DNA of 64,000 bases from Balanoglossus misakiensis (GCA_040954595.2 CM082576.2:14384001-14448000); one strand, 5' to 3'; positions 22,430-34,095 are shown, counted from the first letter of the stretch. Made by a program: numbers and translations. The notes: generated by a model from the sequence alone, not told the origin.

Positions 22430-25400
22430 CTCTCTCTCTTCTTCTTCACCCCGGGACATTGACGAACAATGGGGTAGGTGGCAGCACAGAAGAGCAAGAT
22501 TTCAATGTTATATTCGGTTAAAATGAGTTGTTTAAACGTCGAGATGGACATAAACGTCAAGACCGACATGTACAAAATGGCGTGTGCTCTCAGGTGAATA
22601 CGGTTTCCTGGGCGGTCACGTGACATGCATTTCTGGCAACACCTGATGTAAAGCGCTGATTTACCAAAAATAACTACAAAATCGTCTCCCTGGTTTCTTT
22701 GTTTTCGTACTAGTGTATCATACATCCTCAACCGATGGACATTTAATAAAAAAAATCATTTCAATCTGAAATGTGTTTGCTGGGGGTCTACGACGGGCGT
22801 GGCACTTGCCTGCACCTACCCATGTTTATCCCGCCTTACGGTCTTTGGAACGACACCACTTTTCTAGCAATACAAGTGGTGTAATACAAAATCTTTCAAC
22901 TGGTCTAGGGATTCAATATGGTTCTCCTGACACTGTCTAGCCTTTGGAAATATGTCACACCCAAGCCACTGATCTGTCCGAAATGGGTCTTAGACAATTG
23001 ACCCTGCATTAAACTTTGGCCCAGTTTCAAACACTACATGCCTTTGTAGCATTTACATGACCATCATTGCCACCATTCCGTCATGTTTCCCGACGACTAG
23101 TATCTACAAATACATTTTTTGGTAAATTAATGTGTCCCCCTTCCTACATTTTGGTAAATTTCAAAACGGTTCGATAGAATAACTCGTTCTGCTATGTTAG
23201 TGTAACTGTCAAAAATTGACGATAGCACCAGGAGCTGGCATGCAAATGCGTGTTCCTGACAGTAGTTGTCGATACAATGTGAAAGATGACAGCAAGGAAT
23301 TCGTGAATTTTTGTCTGCCAAGTGGTACGTTGGTACCAACGTGACACTTTTAATTTTTCTTCCAGGGTCTCTTCCCATTCTGCGAGTGCCTTAATGTGGT
23401 GGATCTGATATTTATATACCATAAGTTTTTATCATCCATCTCTTAAACTTTTCTCAAAACATCCACTGCAGACGTTACGGTAAAACGGCCAGGCATATAT
23501 GAAGATACACCTTGACGGTTATTTTCCATTCAGAAAATATTATCCAAGGAACATTCAGAACATGTTGACTACTGAAAATTTACGTGGTGGGGAAACTGTG
23601 AACTGTAGTGACCTATTCAGGGTTGCCTTTGTTATCATAGTGATAAAGGAGGGTGCATCGAACATTGTTGACACGAGATAATTAAGTGCAGGGTTTCCCT
23701 ACAGCTGATCCCGATTGAAAATTTGGTTTTGGTGTGATGATTTTTGCAATAGACTATTCACAATATTATGAGACTGACTTTATTACGTGGAAAAGTGCGT
23801 GAATTGTATCGTCGGAAGTTGCAATTTTAGCTTACTATAGTTATATTCAAGACCCCCAGATTTGTACATGTACATGTACTATGATTACGGGTCTACCATT
23901 AGTCTAGATGTTTGGTGATAACGTGTTTCTGCATCAAGACCCTGGACACAGTGTGGACAAAGTTCGATGAATGTTAATCTGAAGTTGGATCGGTCAGACT
24001 TTATTCGCTTTAGTATAGTAGAATAAGCACTATAGAAGTCCTTTCATGGAATGTTCGGTGTTATGATGAGTCTGCTGGCAAAATAATAGAAATCAGGTGT
24101 TGTATACCAATTGATGTTGATAACAGCTTTACTTGATGAGTACTTAGATTGGAATTACCACTTGGCAATGTTATCCTGCGTGATAAATTATTGTCTGAGA
24201 ATAGCCCCATTGAATGGAGTGACCATCAGCAGTAAGGACTGCTAATGGCGTACTTGAAACGCACTTGAAACAGTTACCATTATCATTGTCATCCCTATTC
24301 TGAGTGCTAAATCATATAATGGGCCATCCCAAGCAGAAAGGGGTGTTATGGGAGCGCGATACTTATGACCATAAGACCCCTTTCTGCTTGGGATGGCCCA
24401 ATTATTTTCTTTAAACGCAGAGTGAATTCAGGTGGTGAAAAGTGCTATTCGTTAAGCCAACCGAACTGTTTAAGATAGTTACGGGATACTCCTTTAGCAA
24501 AGGGTACGGGTCTGGGCTGCCCAGATGAGCAAATTTTCACCTAAAAGATCCGTAATCATCAGTCGACTTTTCATCCGTATAAAAGAAATCAGGTAAACTC
24601 ATACCAACAAAGTGCCAGGATGTAAAGGTCAGCGAGGGGTCATGAAAGTGGCCAATTGACTTCTTATTTGAAAATTCATTTGGCTGTGGACCAACATTTC
24701 CATAATCACTGCGACAAAATTTGTTGAAAATTGTCATTGAACCAGAGTATAAAATCATTGTATTGGTTAATTCATATCGGTCTGTTGTGATATAACGAGA
24801 TGAATACATTAAAAGGTTATATTTTCCGTTTTCCAAAAGTGTCATTTTGGGACTAGAAATAAGACGGACTTTATATTGTAAAAACAATGAATGTGTATTT
24901 TATTCCCGACGATGGACTGACAGTTTCAGATTCTGTTTTGTAACAAAATTAGAGAATACGTTTCTCTTATGTGGACTTGATTTACATCGTATAATAAATT
25001 GAATACACTTCGGAAAAATGTGTTCCTAGTTACTATCATGACTATAGCGTGTGTGGAGTGAATGCGTATATAAGCCGTGTATGGGATCACGAGGCGAGTA
25101 GTAACCGAAACTTAGTATCGAAACTCACCCAAGGCAAACAAACAAACAAACATACGAAAGGTAATTAGTAAAATTGAGAGACGGCGAACAACTGAATTAG
25201 TCGAGAATCTCTATTAAGACAGGCAACCAGTGGGGTGGCCTAAGAATGACCTAGCACATAAGGAATACCAGCTTTGCGGCTGTCAGGTTTTTTTTTCAAA
25301 TAACTGTATTTGTTAAAAAAAAAAAATAGTGCACCTTTGTATGAACCATATTGCTAATTAATTAATGCCAGGTCCATAAATAACCTCTTGGTTGGCCTAG

Positions 25401-26075
25401 AGTTTACAGGGTGTGGCTTACTCCGCCACAAGTTTGACGATTTGTTTCATCATCAGACCACGGTCAGCGAATTGAACGACATTTTTCGGCATTGTCTCGT
25501 CAGTTTTTCTGGCCAGATTTTTGGCAAATCAAAATGACACGATTTGTTAAATCAATTTTTTACCCCGTATTCAAAAAGTATCGCCTCTGGTGTTAATAAC
25601 TGCCCTTTACGTGCGATCCAAAAAGAGTCGTAGAATCCTCTGTCTGTAGTTTACTCGTCAACTGAGGTTGATGTCCCCTCTTTTCTGATCAGATGAATAG
25701 CTGAACACATTCGGGGGGGGGGGGGGGCATATAGTCGCTAACTTTTGAGAACACCGAATCTCGCTGTTCTGCCGACCGAACCGTGTTCTCTCTCTCTCTG
25801 CGTATTTGTAGATGTGCCACTATATGTAGACATTCTTCTGGAAGATACCCCAGATTTCATACAATATTCACGCCAGATATGTGCCTGTTCCAAAGGCACA
25901 ATCGAGCATAGCTATTGAGGCTAGAGATTAACAACGTTTCAGAAATACATATAGACTACACAAGCAACAGCCTAGAGATCCTATGAAACAAAGAAATAGC
26001 TAAATGGCTGTTAAAAAAAGAGCGAACTAATAAAGAAACGAGTAACACGGGTAAGATTTATCAAAGAAGCGACAG
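22430..26075. other. Spacer between FABP-4 and FABP-5: no gene recognised
   Basis: Contains a weak copy of the TTGGCATAGTAAT-type repeat near 23617-23680, the hairpin at 24316-24408, and a 15-G run at 25713-25727. No supportable coding sequence. Confidence 0.55.
24316..24408. repeat. Near-perfect hairpin with short loop
   Basis: Arms ATAATGGGCCATCCCAAGCA and its inverse flank about 31 nt that pair again internally (TTATGG and CCATAA). The outer stem is about 25 bp with almost no mismatch. Confidence 0.8.
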
Positions 26076-26078
26076 CAC

Positions 26079-26084
26079 TTTAAT
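26079..26084 (-). terminator. poly(A) signal ATTAAA of FABP-5
   Basis: ATTAAA on the minus strand about 165 nt after the stop. Confidence 0.5.
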
Positions 26085-26245
26085 TGCCAAAGATGTTACA
26101 TACGCAAAGAAAATGTCTTCAAAAACATCCGTATTTCTAGATATGGTCAGAACGTGTCAGTTTTTAGCACAGTGTCCTTTTCATATTCGAATAATGTCTG
26201 TCATTGAAGTAGTGGACGTCACTTCCAGTGCTGCATGTCCCACAT

Positions 26246-26647
26246 CTAGGCGCGCTTGAAATAGCGTTTTCCAACCACTCCAACGCCGGGCTTGCTGAGA
26301 GTAAAAGTCATCTCGTCTCCGTTGACCTCGCGCGTCTCCACCACGGTGCCCGCCTCGACTCCCTTGATGGTCAGCTTGTTGCCCTCGACGCTTGCGACGG
26401 CCTGCCTCTCCTTGCCGAGGGCGGCGAATGTCTCCTTGAACGGCTCGCCGGGCTTGAACCTCTGCTCTACGGCGTTGCCTTTCGCCCCGGTGATCTTGAC
26501 GACGAAGTAGTCTCCATCCTTGGCGCAGTCAACTGTCGTCTGCGCCTGGGCGGCGTTCTCTGCCTTGTCTGCCGGCGCTCCTGCGGCTAGCATGAACTCT
26601 TTGACGTTCTCGCCCTTGACGTAGGTCCACTTGCCGGCGAAAGCCAT
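26246..26647 (-). CDS. FABP-5, intronless fatty-acid-binding-protein family member
   Basis: 133 codons opening MAFAGKWTYVKGENVKEFML. With FABP-6 it forms a second subgroup marked by APADKAENAA in the helical region, a DCAKDGD or ECAKDGD turn, and SKPGVG before the last strand. Unlike FABP-6 it keeps the aromatic triad Tyr (GKRYFKRA). The local coding sequence is distinctly GC-rich against its surroundings. The start at 26645-26647 aligns with all paralogues. Confidence 0.9.
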   Translation of the reverse strand: MAFAGKWTYVKGENVKEFMLAAGAPADKAENAAQAQTTVDCAKDGDYFVVKITGAKGNAVEQRFKPGEPFKETFAALGKERQAVASVEGNKLTIKGVEAGTVVETREVNGDEMTFTLSKPGVGVVGKRYFKRA

Positions 26648-26719
26648 GACTGTTCAGTATATAGCTGTGGTGACTGGTTGGTTGGAGTAGCGCTAAAGCG
26701 TGGATGTTGCTGTCGAAAG

Positions 26720-26769
26720 TGACAATTCTCGGCTCGACCAGCTCAATAAATAAAAGTAAATATGCAAAT
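26720..26769 (-). promoter_or_regulatory. FABP-5 core promoter
   Basis: ATTTGCAT (26762-26769), 9 bp, TATTTATT (26745-26752), then TTGTCACTTTC with its A at 26720. A weak distal relic with TTACGTTAT lies at 27051-27059, about 405 bp before the ATG. Confidence 0.65.
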
Positions 26770-27069
26770 GACGGGACTTAACTATTTTCTGCAAAGGTAA
26801 ATCAGTCAGGAATCAAATTATTGTAAATGATGTCTGCAACGATTATTTTTGCAAGAAATAGGCACGAATTGCCATATAAATTCATTTTAAAAACAGACAT
26901 GTATTTTAACATTTTCATTAAATTGAAAATGATGAAAATGAGATATTAAATACATGCTTCAACTTTGTTGAAACATACCTTCTTGCAAAATGGTACAGTC
27001 TCAATGCCGCTTACCTTTGCCTGACTTTATTAGTCACTAACTTTTCCCCGTTACGTTATCGCCCCGACA

Positions 27070-28500
27070 CCGCCATAATTAAAAGTTAATCATCGTCAAT
27101 ATGTCCGACTTCAGAGTTGATCAACCTTTCCTGATGCCTCAATAATCTTTGACACACATAGAATGAAAAAGGGAGGTTATAAGAATTGGGTCTCTGCTAT
27201 ACCTAGCCCTCCTATAGGAATATGGCAGTTGGAAGTAAAATGACAGAAACGATTTGGAAAAACCCAGTTGGCAGTGTACGGTATCGTGAGTGTAAATTTT
27301 GGTGTTAAGTTACCAGGGGAAAATATCTCTCGAATTTAGAATTGAGGATTTCTTTTATTAAATGAAAATCCATAATGGTTTGTATTTGTGATGTGGAAGC
27401 CTTTTCAGATTGTATTTCACTGAAAACCGTTCTTTTCCATGAACTTTAACATAGTTTGGACAGTCGGTACAGGCGACGCGAGAGGGTCTAGGTGTTTTAT
27501 TGAAAAAAAAACGACGCTTGTGCGACTAATAGGCTACAAATACGTAACTATATCGGTTCATTTCACGATCTAGTGATTTGCCTATCAGTGTATCTAATTC
27601 GAAAACCAAAAAATAGTGTAAAATATTTCTTTTTCAAATGTTTTTAAAGCGAAGAAAATGGCATGTCGACACAGAAGTAGCTTTTGTGACGTGTTTTCAT
27701 TATCCTTGTAGAGAGATAGTGTTGAATTTCGAGGCGCATATCAGCTTTACTTCTATAGTTTGTCGAGAATCATGGTTGTACATGTGCTTTCCTCTCCTTC
27801 AATCGTGGTGTTTATAACAGAGCAGTTGGCCATCTCTTAATTTACACAGAGAAAAAATTCCAATCTAATCCTAATTGGACATCAAAATTAGCACCAACAA
27901 TTCATTGAAGCGTATACCAAATCAACGTAAATAATGACGGTTGACGTACATACATCCTATTCTACGTGAGACATACAATGTAGATCTGTTTGTATTTAAA
28001 TTCACATTTAAAATAATGAATCTTCGTAAGCTTATTGTTTGTATTGTAACGTGTCCGTCATCATTTTCTTGATCTAATACGGAGTCTAAGAATTGTTAGA
28101 GGTTAGTTTCAATGCAATTTTGAGGTTTTAGGACTGGGGACTACATTGCGTCTTATGGAACTACCACACGTTCGTTTTCATTCTTTCTTGTGCCAGTGCA
28201 ACTATGATGTATTTTTTAAAAATAACGCGTTTTAATAAATCAGTGGCGCCAAATGTCGAAATTCCTGTGATCCAGTTTGAAAAAAATACTAGAGGAAGGA
28301 ATATATTCTTTTCAAGTTCGTGTAACTGTAGACAATGGTTCTCTCACGTACCACGAGCAGAACATTGGTGTATATCTACATAAGGAGTCTGAAGGAAAAG
28401 ACCATAATGTACTGTGATATAAAGTGGGCCACCATAGTGGGTGCAGAAGATAGAATAGCTTTAATGGGGCGCGTGAGGGGCTGATGAGGGATTGACCTGG
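27070..28500. other. Spacer upstream of FABP-5: no gene recognised
   Basis: AT-rich sequence without motif, repeat or credible coding frame. Confidence 0.6.
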
Positions 28501-28507
28501 CGACTGG

Positions 28508-28520
28508 TGACCCATGAACT
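28508..28520 (+). promoter_or_regulatory. DR1-type motif TGACCCATGAACT (unit C)
   Basis: Identical to the unit A motif (AGTTCA-T-GGGTCA on the other strand) and about 340 bp before the TATA-like box, followed by TTATACAGACTA. Confidence 0.45.
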
Positions 28521-28798
28521 TTATACAGACTAAGGTAGTCGCAGTCTGGTCAGATGTTAGACGGCGGGTATGCGTCACTGTCTTATCCAACCGAAGTTTT
28601 CCATTGATTTCTACCCATGTGCAGACACGTTTGGTAGAAACTCCATCTTAAGCCTGGTTACGTTTCTGTGGAATAAAAGAAACCTGTACAGCTCCTTCGT
28701 TCTGTATGAACTACTCCAGAGTTTAGTCTACTTGAATCGACTGTGTGAGAGCTAAATACAACCAACTCACAAAGGCTGTCATAGTAACACCGCCACTC

Positions 28799-28856
28799 AG
28801 CAAATAAATTAAAGTCCAATTATGATGACACGTGCCAGATATGACAGTATTTAAGG
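28799..28856 (+). promoter_or_regulatory. Putative plus-strand promoter, unit C
   Basis: GCAAATAAATTAAAG (28799-28813) and TATTTAAGG (28848-28856), aligned with units A and B. TATA to donor is 66 bp. Confidence 0.45.
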
Positions 28857-28883
28857 TAGGGTCGTCGTTCAAAAAAATGCACT

Positions 28884-28913
28884 TTGGCTTTGGATTTGCT
28901 CAGTGGCGCACGG
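28884..28913 (+). pseudogene. Unit C first exon with lost start codon (ATG to TTG)
   Basis: Thirty nt ending CGG|GTAAGT, parallel to units A and B, but the position of their ATG reads TTG (LALDLLSGAR). The nearby ATG at 28877 is in another frame. Either this copy is dead or the exon is a leader whose coding potential is not real. Confidence 0.3.
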
Positions 28914-31700
28914 GTAAGTTTAAGTGACGTACATGATTACGTTTTTGATGTTCAGACTTTTCTGATAGCGAAAGACATACTTGTGTAGAGTCAGTAGAGT
29001 TTAAGTTGATTGTAAAATACGAATCAAAAGTGCCGAGTCCCAAGCACTTTTCTTTTCCTGTCCATAGAGAAGTAATTGTTGTTGTTGTTCTTGTTGTTGT
29101 TGTTTTTTTTTATAAGACCAGCATGAATCGAAAAGATGGCCCTTTGAATTATATACGTAATTTGTTATTCTAGTGTCTGTAACTTAGATCATGTGTGATT
29201 TGATAAACTTTCAATGATAATCTACATCGACCATCTGTATTATTGGATACTTCAAAAGAATGCAATAGGTTTATTTTTTTGTTTTAAAATTTAAACATAT
29301 CCAATGAAAATATTCATAAGAATCCTATTCCATCGCATGTATGTTCTTATGTCTCACGATGGGCACTCAACACTGTAACTACCACGCCTTTTTCTGAACG
29401 TCCGCAGCTATCTGATAACGGAAATAAACTCAACTACACTATTACCGCTTAAAATCTCAGTAAGAACATCTCTTTTTGTTTCACAAGAAATCATTAAATT
29501 CCACTGTCTCAAAACAAAAACACGAGTGACCAGACGTTACAGATACTATTCTGGTCGTTGGTTGTACCAAAACATGTACATCGGGTTTAAGAAGGGGCAA
29601 ACTGGATATAAAGAAAAATATTAAACCGTGTTTGTCTTTGCGCAATTTCAGCATAACAAATTTTGTGTAAAAATGTCAAGTTGGCATTTTTTTGCAAATT
29701 GCTTGATTTTCAGTCTAATGATAATAATTAGAATTGCATTTTTATAGTTAAAAAATCAAGTAGAATAGTGACTATTTTCAGGATTTTATTATCACAAAGT
29801 AGTTCCAATGGCGTTTACTTTTAAGGGGGACTGAAATAGCCTTAGTACATGCACGCTCTAACTACTATAAACAAACGATATTATGGCGAATGAATTACTC
29901 CAGTCTCCACAATTGGTGTTTAGACTCATTATTTTCCTGCTTTGTTCATCACATGAAGGGTATTCAGATTCCAAAATTTGATGATGTGGTCAACCTTATA
30001 TGTATGGATTGGAATTATATACATGTATTTAATTGGCGTATAACTAGGTATTTTGTATAACGACTAAGAAAACCATCATAACAACTCATACAGATGAAGT
30101 CTATGAATATGTTGCAGTTAGAAAACACACCATCAAAACGGTCAGCTAAATTGAAATATTACCATCAAAGTTAAAATGAAAGCAGAAATCCTTGACAACA
30201 CAGAAAGAGTAAATAGAGCGGCAAACCAGCCTAGTCGAGAGATTGACCCAAAGAGGGCGCAACTTATTATTCTTGTGAAGTTAATCTTGCGAAGTGGATG
30301 TTAAACAGTGTACACGTTGAGTGTGAATTATTCCTAGGACAAACATTTATATCAGACGTGTACAAATCATTTATCAATACATGTTTATGTTTGCAAAATA
30401 GTCTTGACACAGTCACGAACTGTAAGATGAATAGTTTTCTTGTTCAGACGTTGAAGTAAAATATCACCACTCTTACATGAGTGCCAAGTAAAGCAGCTGC
30501 ATGGAATACATGGAGTACATGTATGTGTAGTTGTAACCATTAGATACAAGCCCCCTTCCTCTACCCCCCCCCCCCAGCGCACCACAAAGGTCGTCAACCT
30601 GAAAAGTAGGTCATCAACCCAACACAACCTGTCTTACTAAAGTTATACCGATGAAAACTACGGGCTGCCTTCTGTTAATGTATTTGATCATTCTCTGTGA
30701 GTTACTTAGGAAGCTAGACTTATGGTGGCCTTTTCATGTTTTGAGGAAATTTAGACGCAAGTGCAAAACGTATCGTGAGGATGACTTCATAGAATGACGT
30801 CAGAGTGGATGAGTTGAAAGAAAACCACCGTCTTTAAAAAACTCGCTGAATCAGTCAAATCTTCAGATTTTTAAATGTGACGTTGATACGTTGTTCGAGT
30901 AAGCGACAAGCATACCTTTATTCTAGAAAGGGTCAGGGGTCAATAGTAACCTAGTAACATACGTCTCTAACCCTCTTCCCCATGGTAACGAACACGTGGT
31001 TACGAGAAGCAAGCTCAATCATTACTTTTTTATACTAATCCTAATTATTTAAAAAGAACCGACAGTTGATAATTTGTGACCATCTTCATAGAAGTCAGCA
31101 CCTCTTTCGATTTCATTGGACAAGGGGTGCTTCTAATGACTGTTTTATGATCATGGGTTCCACGCATGGTAGATTGTGCTCTTTTTAAACGTGCGTTTAA
31201 GATACTTGTCTTCCTAAAGCGTGGCCTCAACGACAACGTCCTTAAGTTAGTGAAGATGGGTATCAAACAAACATCCATTTTTCACTGTAATCTGAATTCG
31301 AGGTCAATTATGATCCATGCGGCCAATCGCTTTTTGATTAGAACACATTATTCAGACATTTAGCAGGTTGGACTTGCGAATGACATCCTCAACCCCAATG
31401 CCATGTCCCCGTCGATACAAACAAAAACATTATCTGTCTATCATCATATTTCTTCAGAGAAGGTTGATGGAATAGCTACAGGAGTCACGGAAAAAGAAAA
31501 ACTTACATGATTGTTTATTAAAATGACAAAAATACCGACACTGCTTAAACCTTTACGAACTGAAGCGATCTCCCTAAATTGACGACTAATTCTGTTAAAA
31601 CATTTCAGTCAATCTGTTCTCCAAGACAAAAATGTGCCACACATTCATTTTTTTTCATTCAAGTTTCAATTCAGTAAAGTTAATAAATGATGCTTAATTT
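28914..31700. other. Spacer: no gene recognised
   Basis: AT-rich, with a (TTG)n run near 29080 and a short poly-C near 30565. A plus-strand frame at 31166-31363 has no family resemblance or good splice context. Confidence 0.55.
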
Positions 31701-31708
31701 GCTTACAG

Positions 31709-31816
31709 ATCAAAGACGGCGTCGGCAGACTGAAGTGTCCCACGCCGGGATGTCAATTAGTCTCCGAAGAGTACAAACACCCTTCTAGAAGAGCCTACAT
31801 TGCTAGAGATTGCTGA
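31709..31816 (+). CDS. Candidate terminal exon, unrecognised Cys-containing peptide
   Basis: After a good acceptor (TTGCTTACAG) a 35-codon frame runs to TGA. It starts IKDGVGRLKCPTPGCQLVSE, with a C-P-x(2)-G-C pair that recalls one half of an IBR or RING-like zinc site, and sits convergent to FABP-6. It is phase-compatible with the unit C exon, but no link is shown. It may be an exon relic. Confidence 0.25.
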   Translation: MKDGVGRLKCPTPGCQLVSEEYKHPSRRAYIARDC

Positions 31817-31979
31817 TGGTTTATCAATACGTTGGAATCATGCAGATAGCAACCGCCACTATTGTGTAAATTGACGTGAGACGTCGTCATTCTTAAGGTA
31901 AAGTTGATGGGTCGGCACCTTTGGCCAATAATGTATTGTACTGTTTGATATTAGATACATACCCACGCACATACACACA

Positions 31980-31983
31980 CGCA

Positions 31984-32039
<56 letters not shown>

Positions 32040-32188
32040 TACATACATACATACATACATACATACATACATACATACATACATACATACATACATACAT
32101 ACATACATACATACATACATACATACATACATACATACATACATACATACATACATACATACATACATACATACATACATACATACAT
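31980..32188. repeat. Compound microsatellite (CGCA)n(CA)n(ACAT)n
   Basis: About six CGCA units, about 15 CA units, then about 38 ACAT units. The long frames across it are artefacts. Confidence 0.95.
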
Positions 32189-32240
32189 GTACAAAGCAAG
32201 ACAACAGACAACGACTTTGATTTAAATGAATAAAAAACAG

Positions 32241-32246
32241 TTTAAT
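32241..32246 (-). terminator. poly(A) signal ATTAAA of FABP-6
   Basis: ATTAAA on the minus strand about 210 nt after the stop, only about 50 bp from the large microsatellite. Confidence 0.5.
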
Positions 32247-32455
32247 CTCATTATCAAAATTCCGATTTGTTGTACAAATCCATCTGACAGCGCATATGCT
32301 AAAATCTACCAGCATTTGACTTTATCTGGAAATTTTTAACATGTGGCATATTGATGGGAAGTGTCTTATAGAAAACATAGGAAAAGCTGGAATGTCCACC
32401 AATAGTTCGTAAAATGGTGTTCGGATTTGTCCATTCAGGTCAGGTTTGTTCCCTT

Positions 32456-32857
32456 TTAGGCCCTCTTGAACCAACGTTTGGCGACAACTCCAACGCCTGG
32501 CTTGCTGAGAGAGAAGATCATTTCGTCTCCGTTGACTTCACGTGTCTCCACCACGGTGCCTGCGTCGACTCCCTTGATGGTCAGCTTGTTGCCCTCCAGG
32601 CTTGCGACGGCCTGCCTCTCCTTGCCGAGGACGGCGAATGTCTCTGTGAACGCCTCACCTGGCTTGAACTTCTGCTCGATGGTGTTGCCTTTTGGCCCGG
32701 TGATTTTGATGACGAAGAAGTCCCCATCCTTGGCGCATTCGACCGTGGTCTGTGCGTCGGCGGCGTTCTCTGCCTTGTCTGCCGGTGCCCCTGCGGCTAG
32801 CATGAACTCTTTGACGTTCTCGCTCTTGACGTAGGTCCACTTGCCGGCGAAAGCCAT
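32456..32857 (-). CDS. FABP-6, intronless fatty-acid-binding-protein family member
   Basis: 133 codons opening MAFAGKWTYVKSENVKEFML, the sister of FABP-5. Two changes stand out. The C-terminal aromatic of the ligand triad is Trp instead of Tyr (VVAKRWFKRA), and the usual PFKETFA is AFTETFA. A Tyr to Trp change at the carboxylate-contact position would be expected to change ligand geometry; this is inference from the family. All other barrel landmarks, including Arg of ETREVNGDEM, are intact. Confidence 0.9.
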   Translation of the reverse strand: MAFAGKWTYVKSENVKEFMLAAGAPADKAENAADAQTTVECAKDGDFFVIKITGPKGNTIEQKFKPGEAFTETFAVLGKERQAVASLEGNKLTIKGVDAGTVVETREVNGDEMIFSLSKPGVGVVAKRWFKRA

Positions 32858-32934
32858 GATGATTGAAGTTGTGTGAGTGTGTTTGTGGCAACAGATGGAG
32901 ACTTAGGGTCACTGTGAGGATGTCAGGCAGCCAG

Positions 32935-32984
32935 TGCCCGGGTAAAGCCTGCATGCCAGTATATGTGAGGCTCGGTATGCAAAT
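32935..32984 (-). promoter_or_regulatory. FABP-6 core promoter (octamer kept, weak TATA)
   Basis: ATTTGCAT (32977-32984), 9 bp, CACATATA (32960-32967), and a CA initiator candidate near 32935. The TCACTCT consensus is not clear here. Farther upstream TGACGTTAT (33239-33247) and TGAACTTTGGCAC (33326-33338) keep two of the distal sites. Confidence 0.55.
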
Positions 32985-33819
32985 AAGGTGCGACGATTTT
33001 CCTGCGTGGGGTGGTTACTCACAGCATTTGCACCTTGAGACGTTGGGATCTGTTTATTAAGAATGCCATCGTCTTGCAGACACGAGAAATCACCAAATTA
33101 TGAACAAGACAAAAAAGATATGACATTTATGTCTCTACCTAATGATTGATAACTGCCACGAAATGACCCCTGGAATCCTAACCCATCCCTTATAGATTGG
33201 TTCATTCGTCTTTACTCGCCTTGCTAAGATTTTAAGGATGACGTTATTTTCTTCCAATAACCCACCAGGCTTTTTTTAACACGTGCCATAACGTCTGGCA
33301 AACAACAGTTTTGAAGGTGATAGTGTGAACTTTGGCACACAGAAAGTTGGTTTCTTGTTTAATAAATAAAAATCTGTCGTTTCAAGGGTTGCCATACCCA
33401 ATTTGAAAATAAATGGACGCTATTTATTGTCAACCGTGATCATCACTAAATAATTCGTGTAACTTTCACACGTTATATTGTAGTGTTGGATAGTTTACAT
33501 TGTAGAGTAATAAAGATAACTTGACCGGGTGATGAATATACAGAAAGTGAAAGGGGGACTTATATTTGGAAGATGAAAATTGACCATCAACAGGTGGTCG
33601 TTGCAGACACAAGGCATGTCGAAATGCCACAGAAAATGCCGATATTGTATACGAACTCCTTCTATTGCCTTACAAATAGATACATGAATCGTTATGCTTG
33701 ACACATGTCTCTTTTTTACACACACAGCAGTTTGTGAAGACATTAGTACGGTGCGTGTACTCCTCCCGTGTTGGCTTTTGACTGATGGCATTCAATTATT
33801 TGCTCGAGTTGGGTGGCAG

Positions 33820-33927
33820 GTTCCGTGATGAATGGACTGGAGGCTACGACAAAGACAACATTATGCGGAGATTACAGAGCTCAGACGTGACGCGGACGCC
33901 ATCCCGCAATTCGAATTGTCTACACCG
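33820..33927 (+). CDS. Candidate exon, unrecognised (DEW...RTPSR)
   Basis: Acceptor GGGTGGCAG, donor CACCG|GTATGG. The open frame reads FRDEWTGGYDKDNIMRRL and then SSDVTRTPSRNSN. It resembles the frame at 37171-37344 (IDDWEANIVGVNEI ... RTPRRRR), which argues for a shared origin. It joins in phase to 34096-34170 and then reaches a stop at 34761-34763. Confidence 0.3.
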
Positions 33928-34095
33928 GTATGGGTCACTTTGATTTTCTCAGAAGACACCCACTTCCGTTAGCAACAATAGACTACCCGTAAGATGCTTA
34001 GAGGTCGAACCGTTTGTTCCTGTGGAATGGGATCTTAAATAGACCACCACAACAAATGCACCCTCCACTGCTAACATCTGTGACTGTTACTGCAG

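Noticed and set aside
5910-28913. Spliced-leader RNA genes as an explanation for the 30-nt exons
   Set aside because: Spliced leaders are nearly identical between copies, whereas these three exons differ in most positions apart from the CGG|GTAAGT end.
31859-32315. Open frames of Tyr-Val-Cys-Met or His-Thr repeats
   Set aside because: Translation of the ACAT/CA microsatellite.
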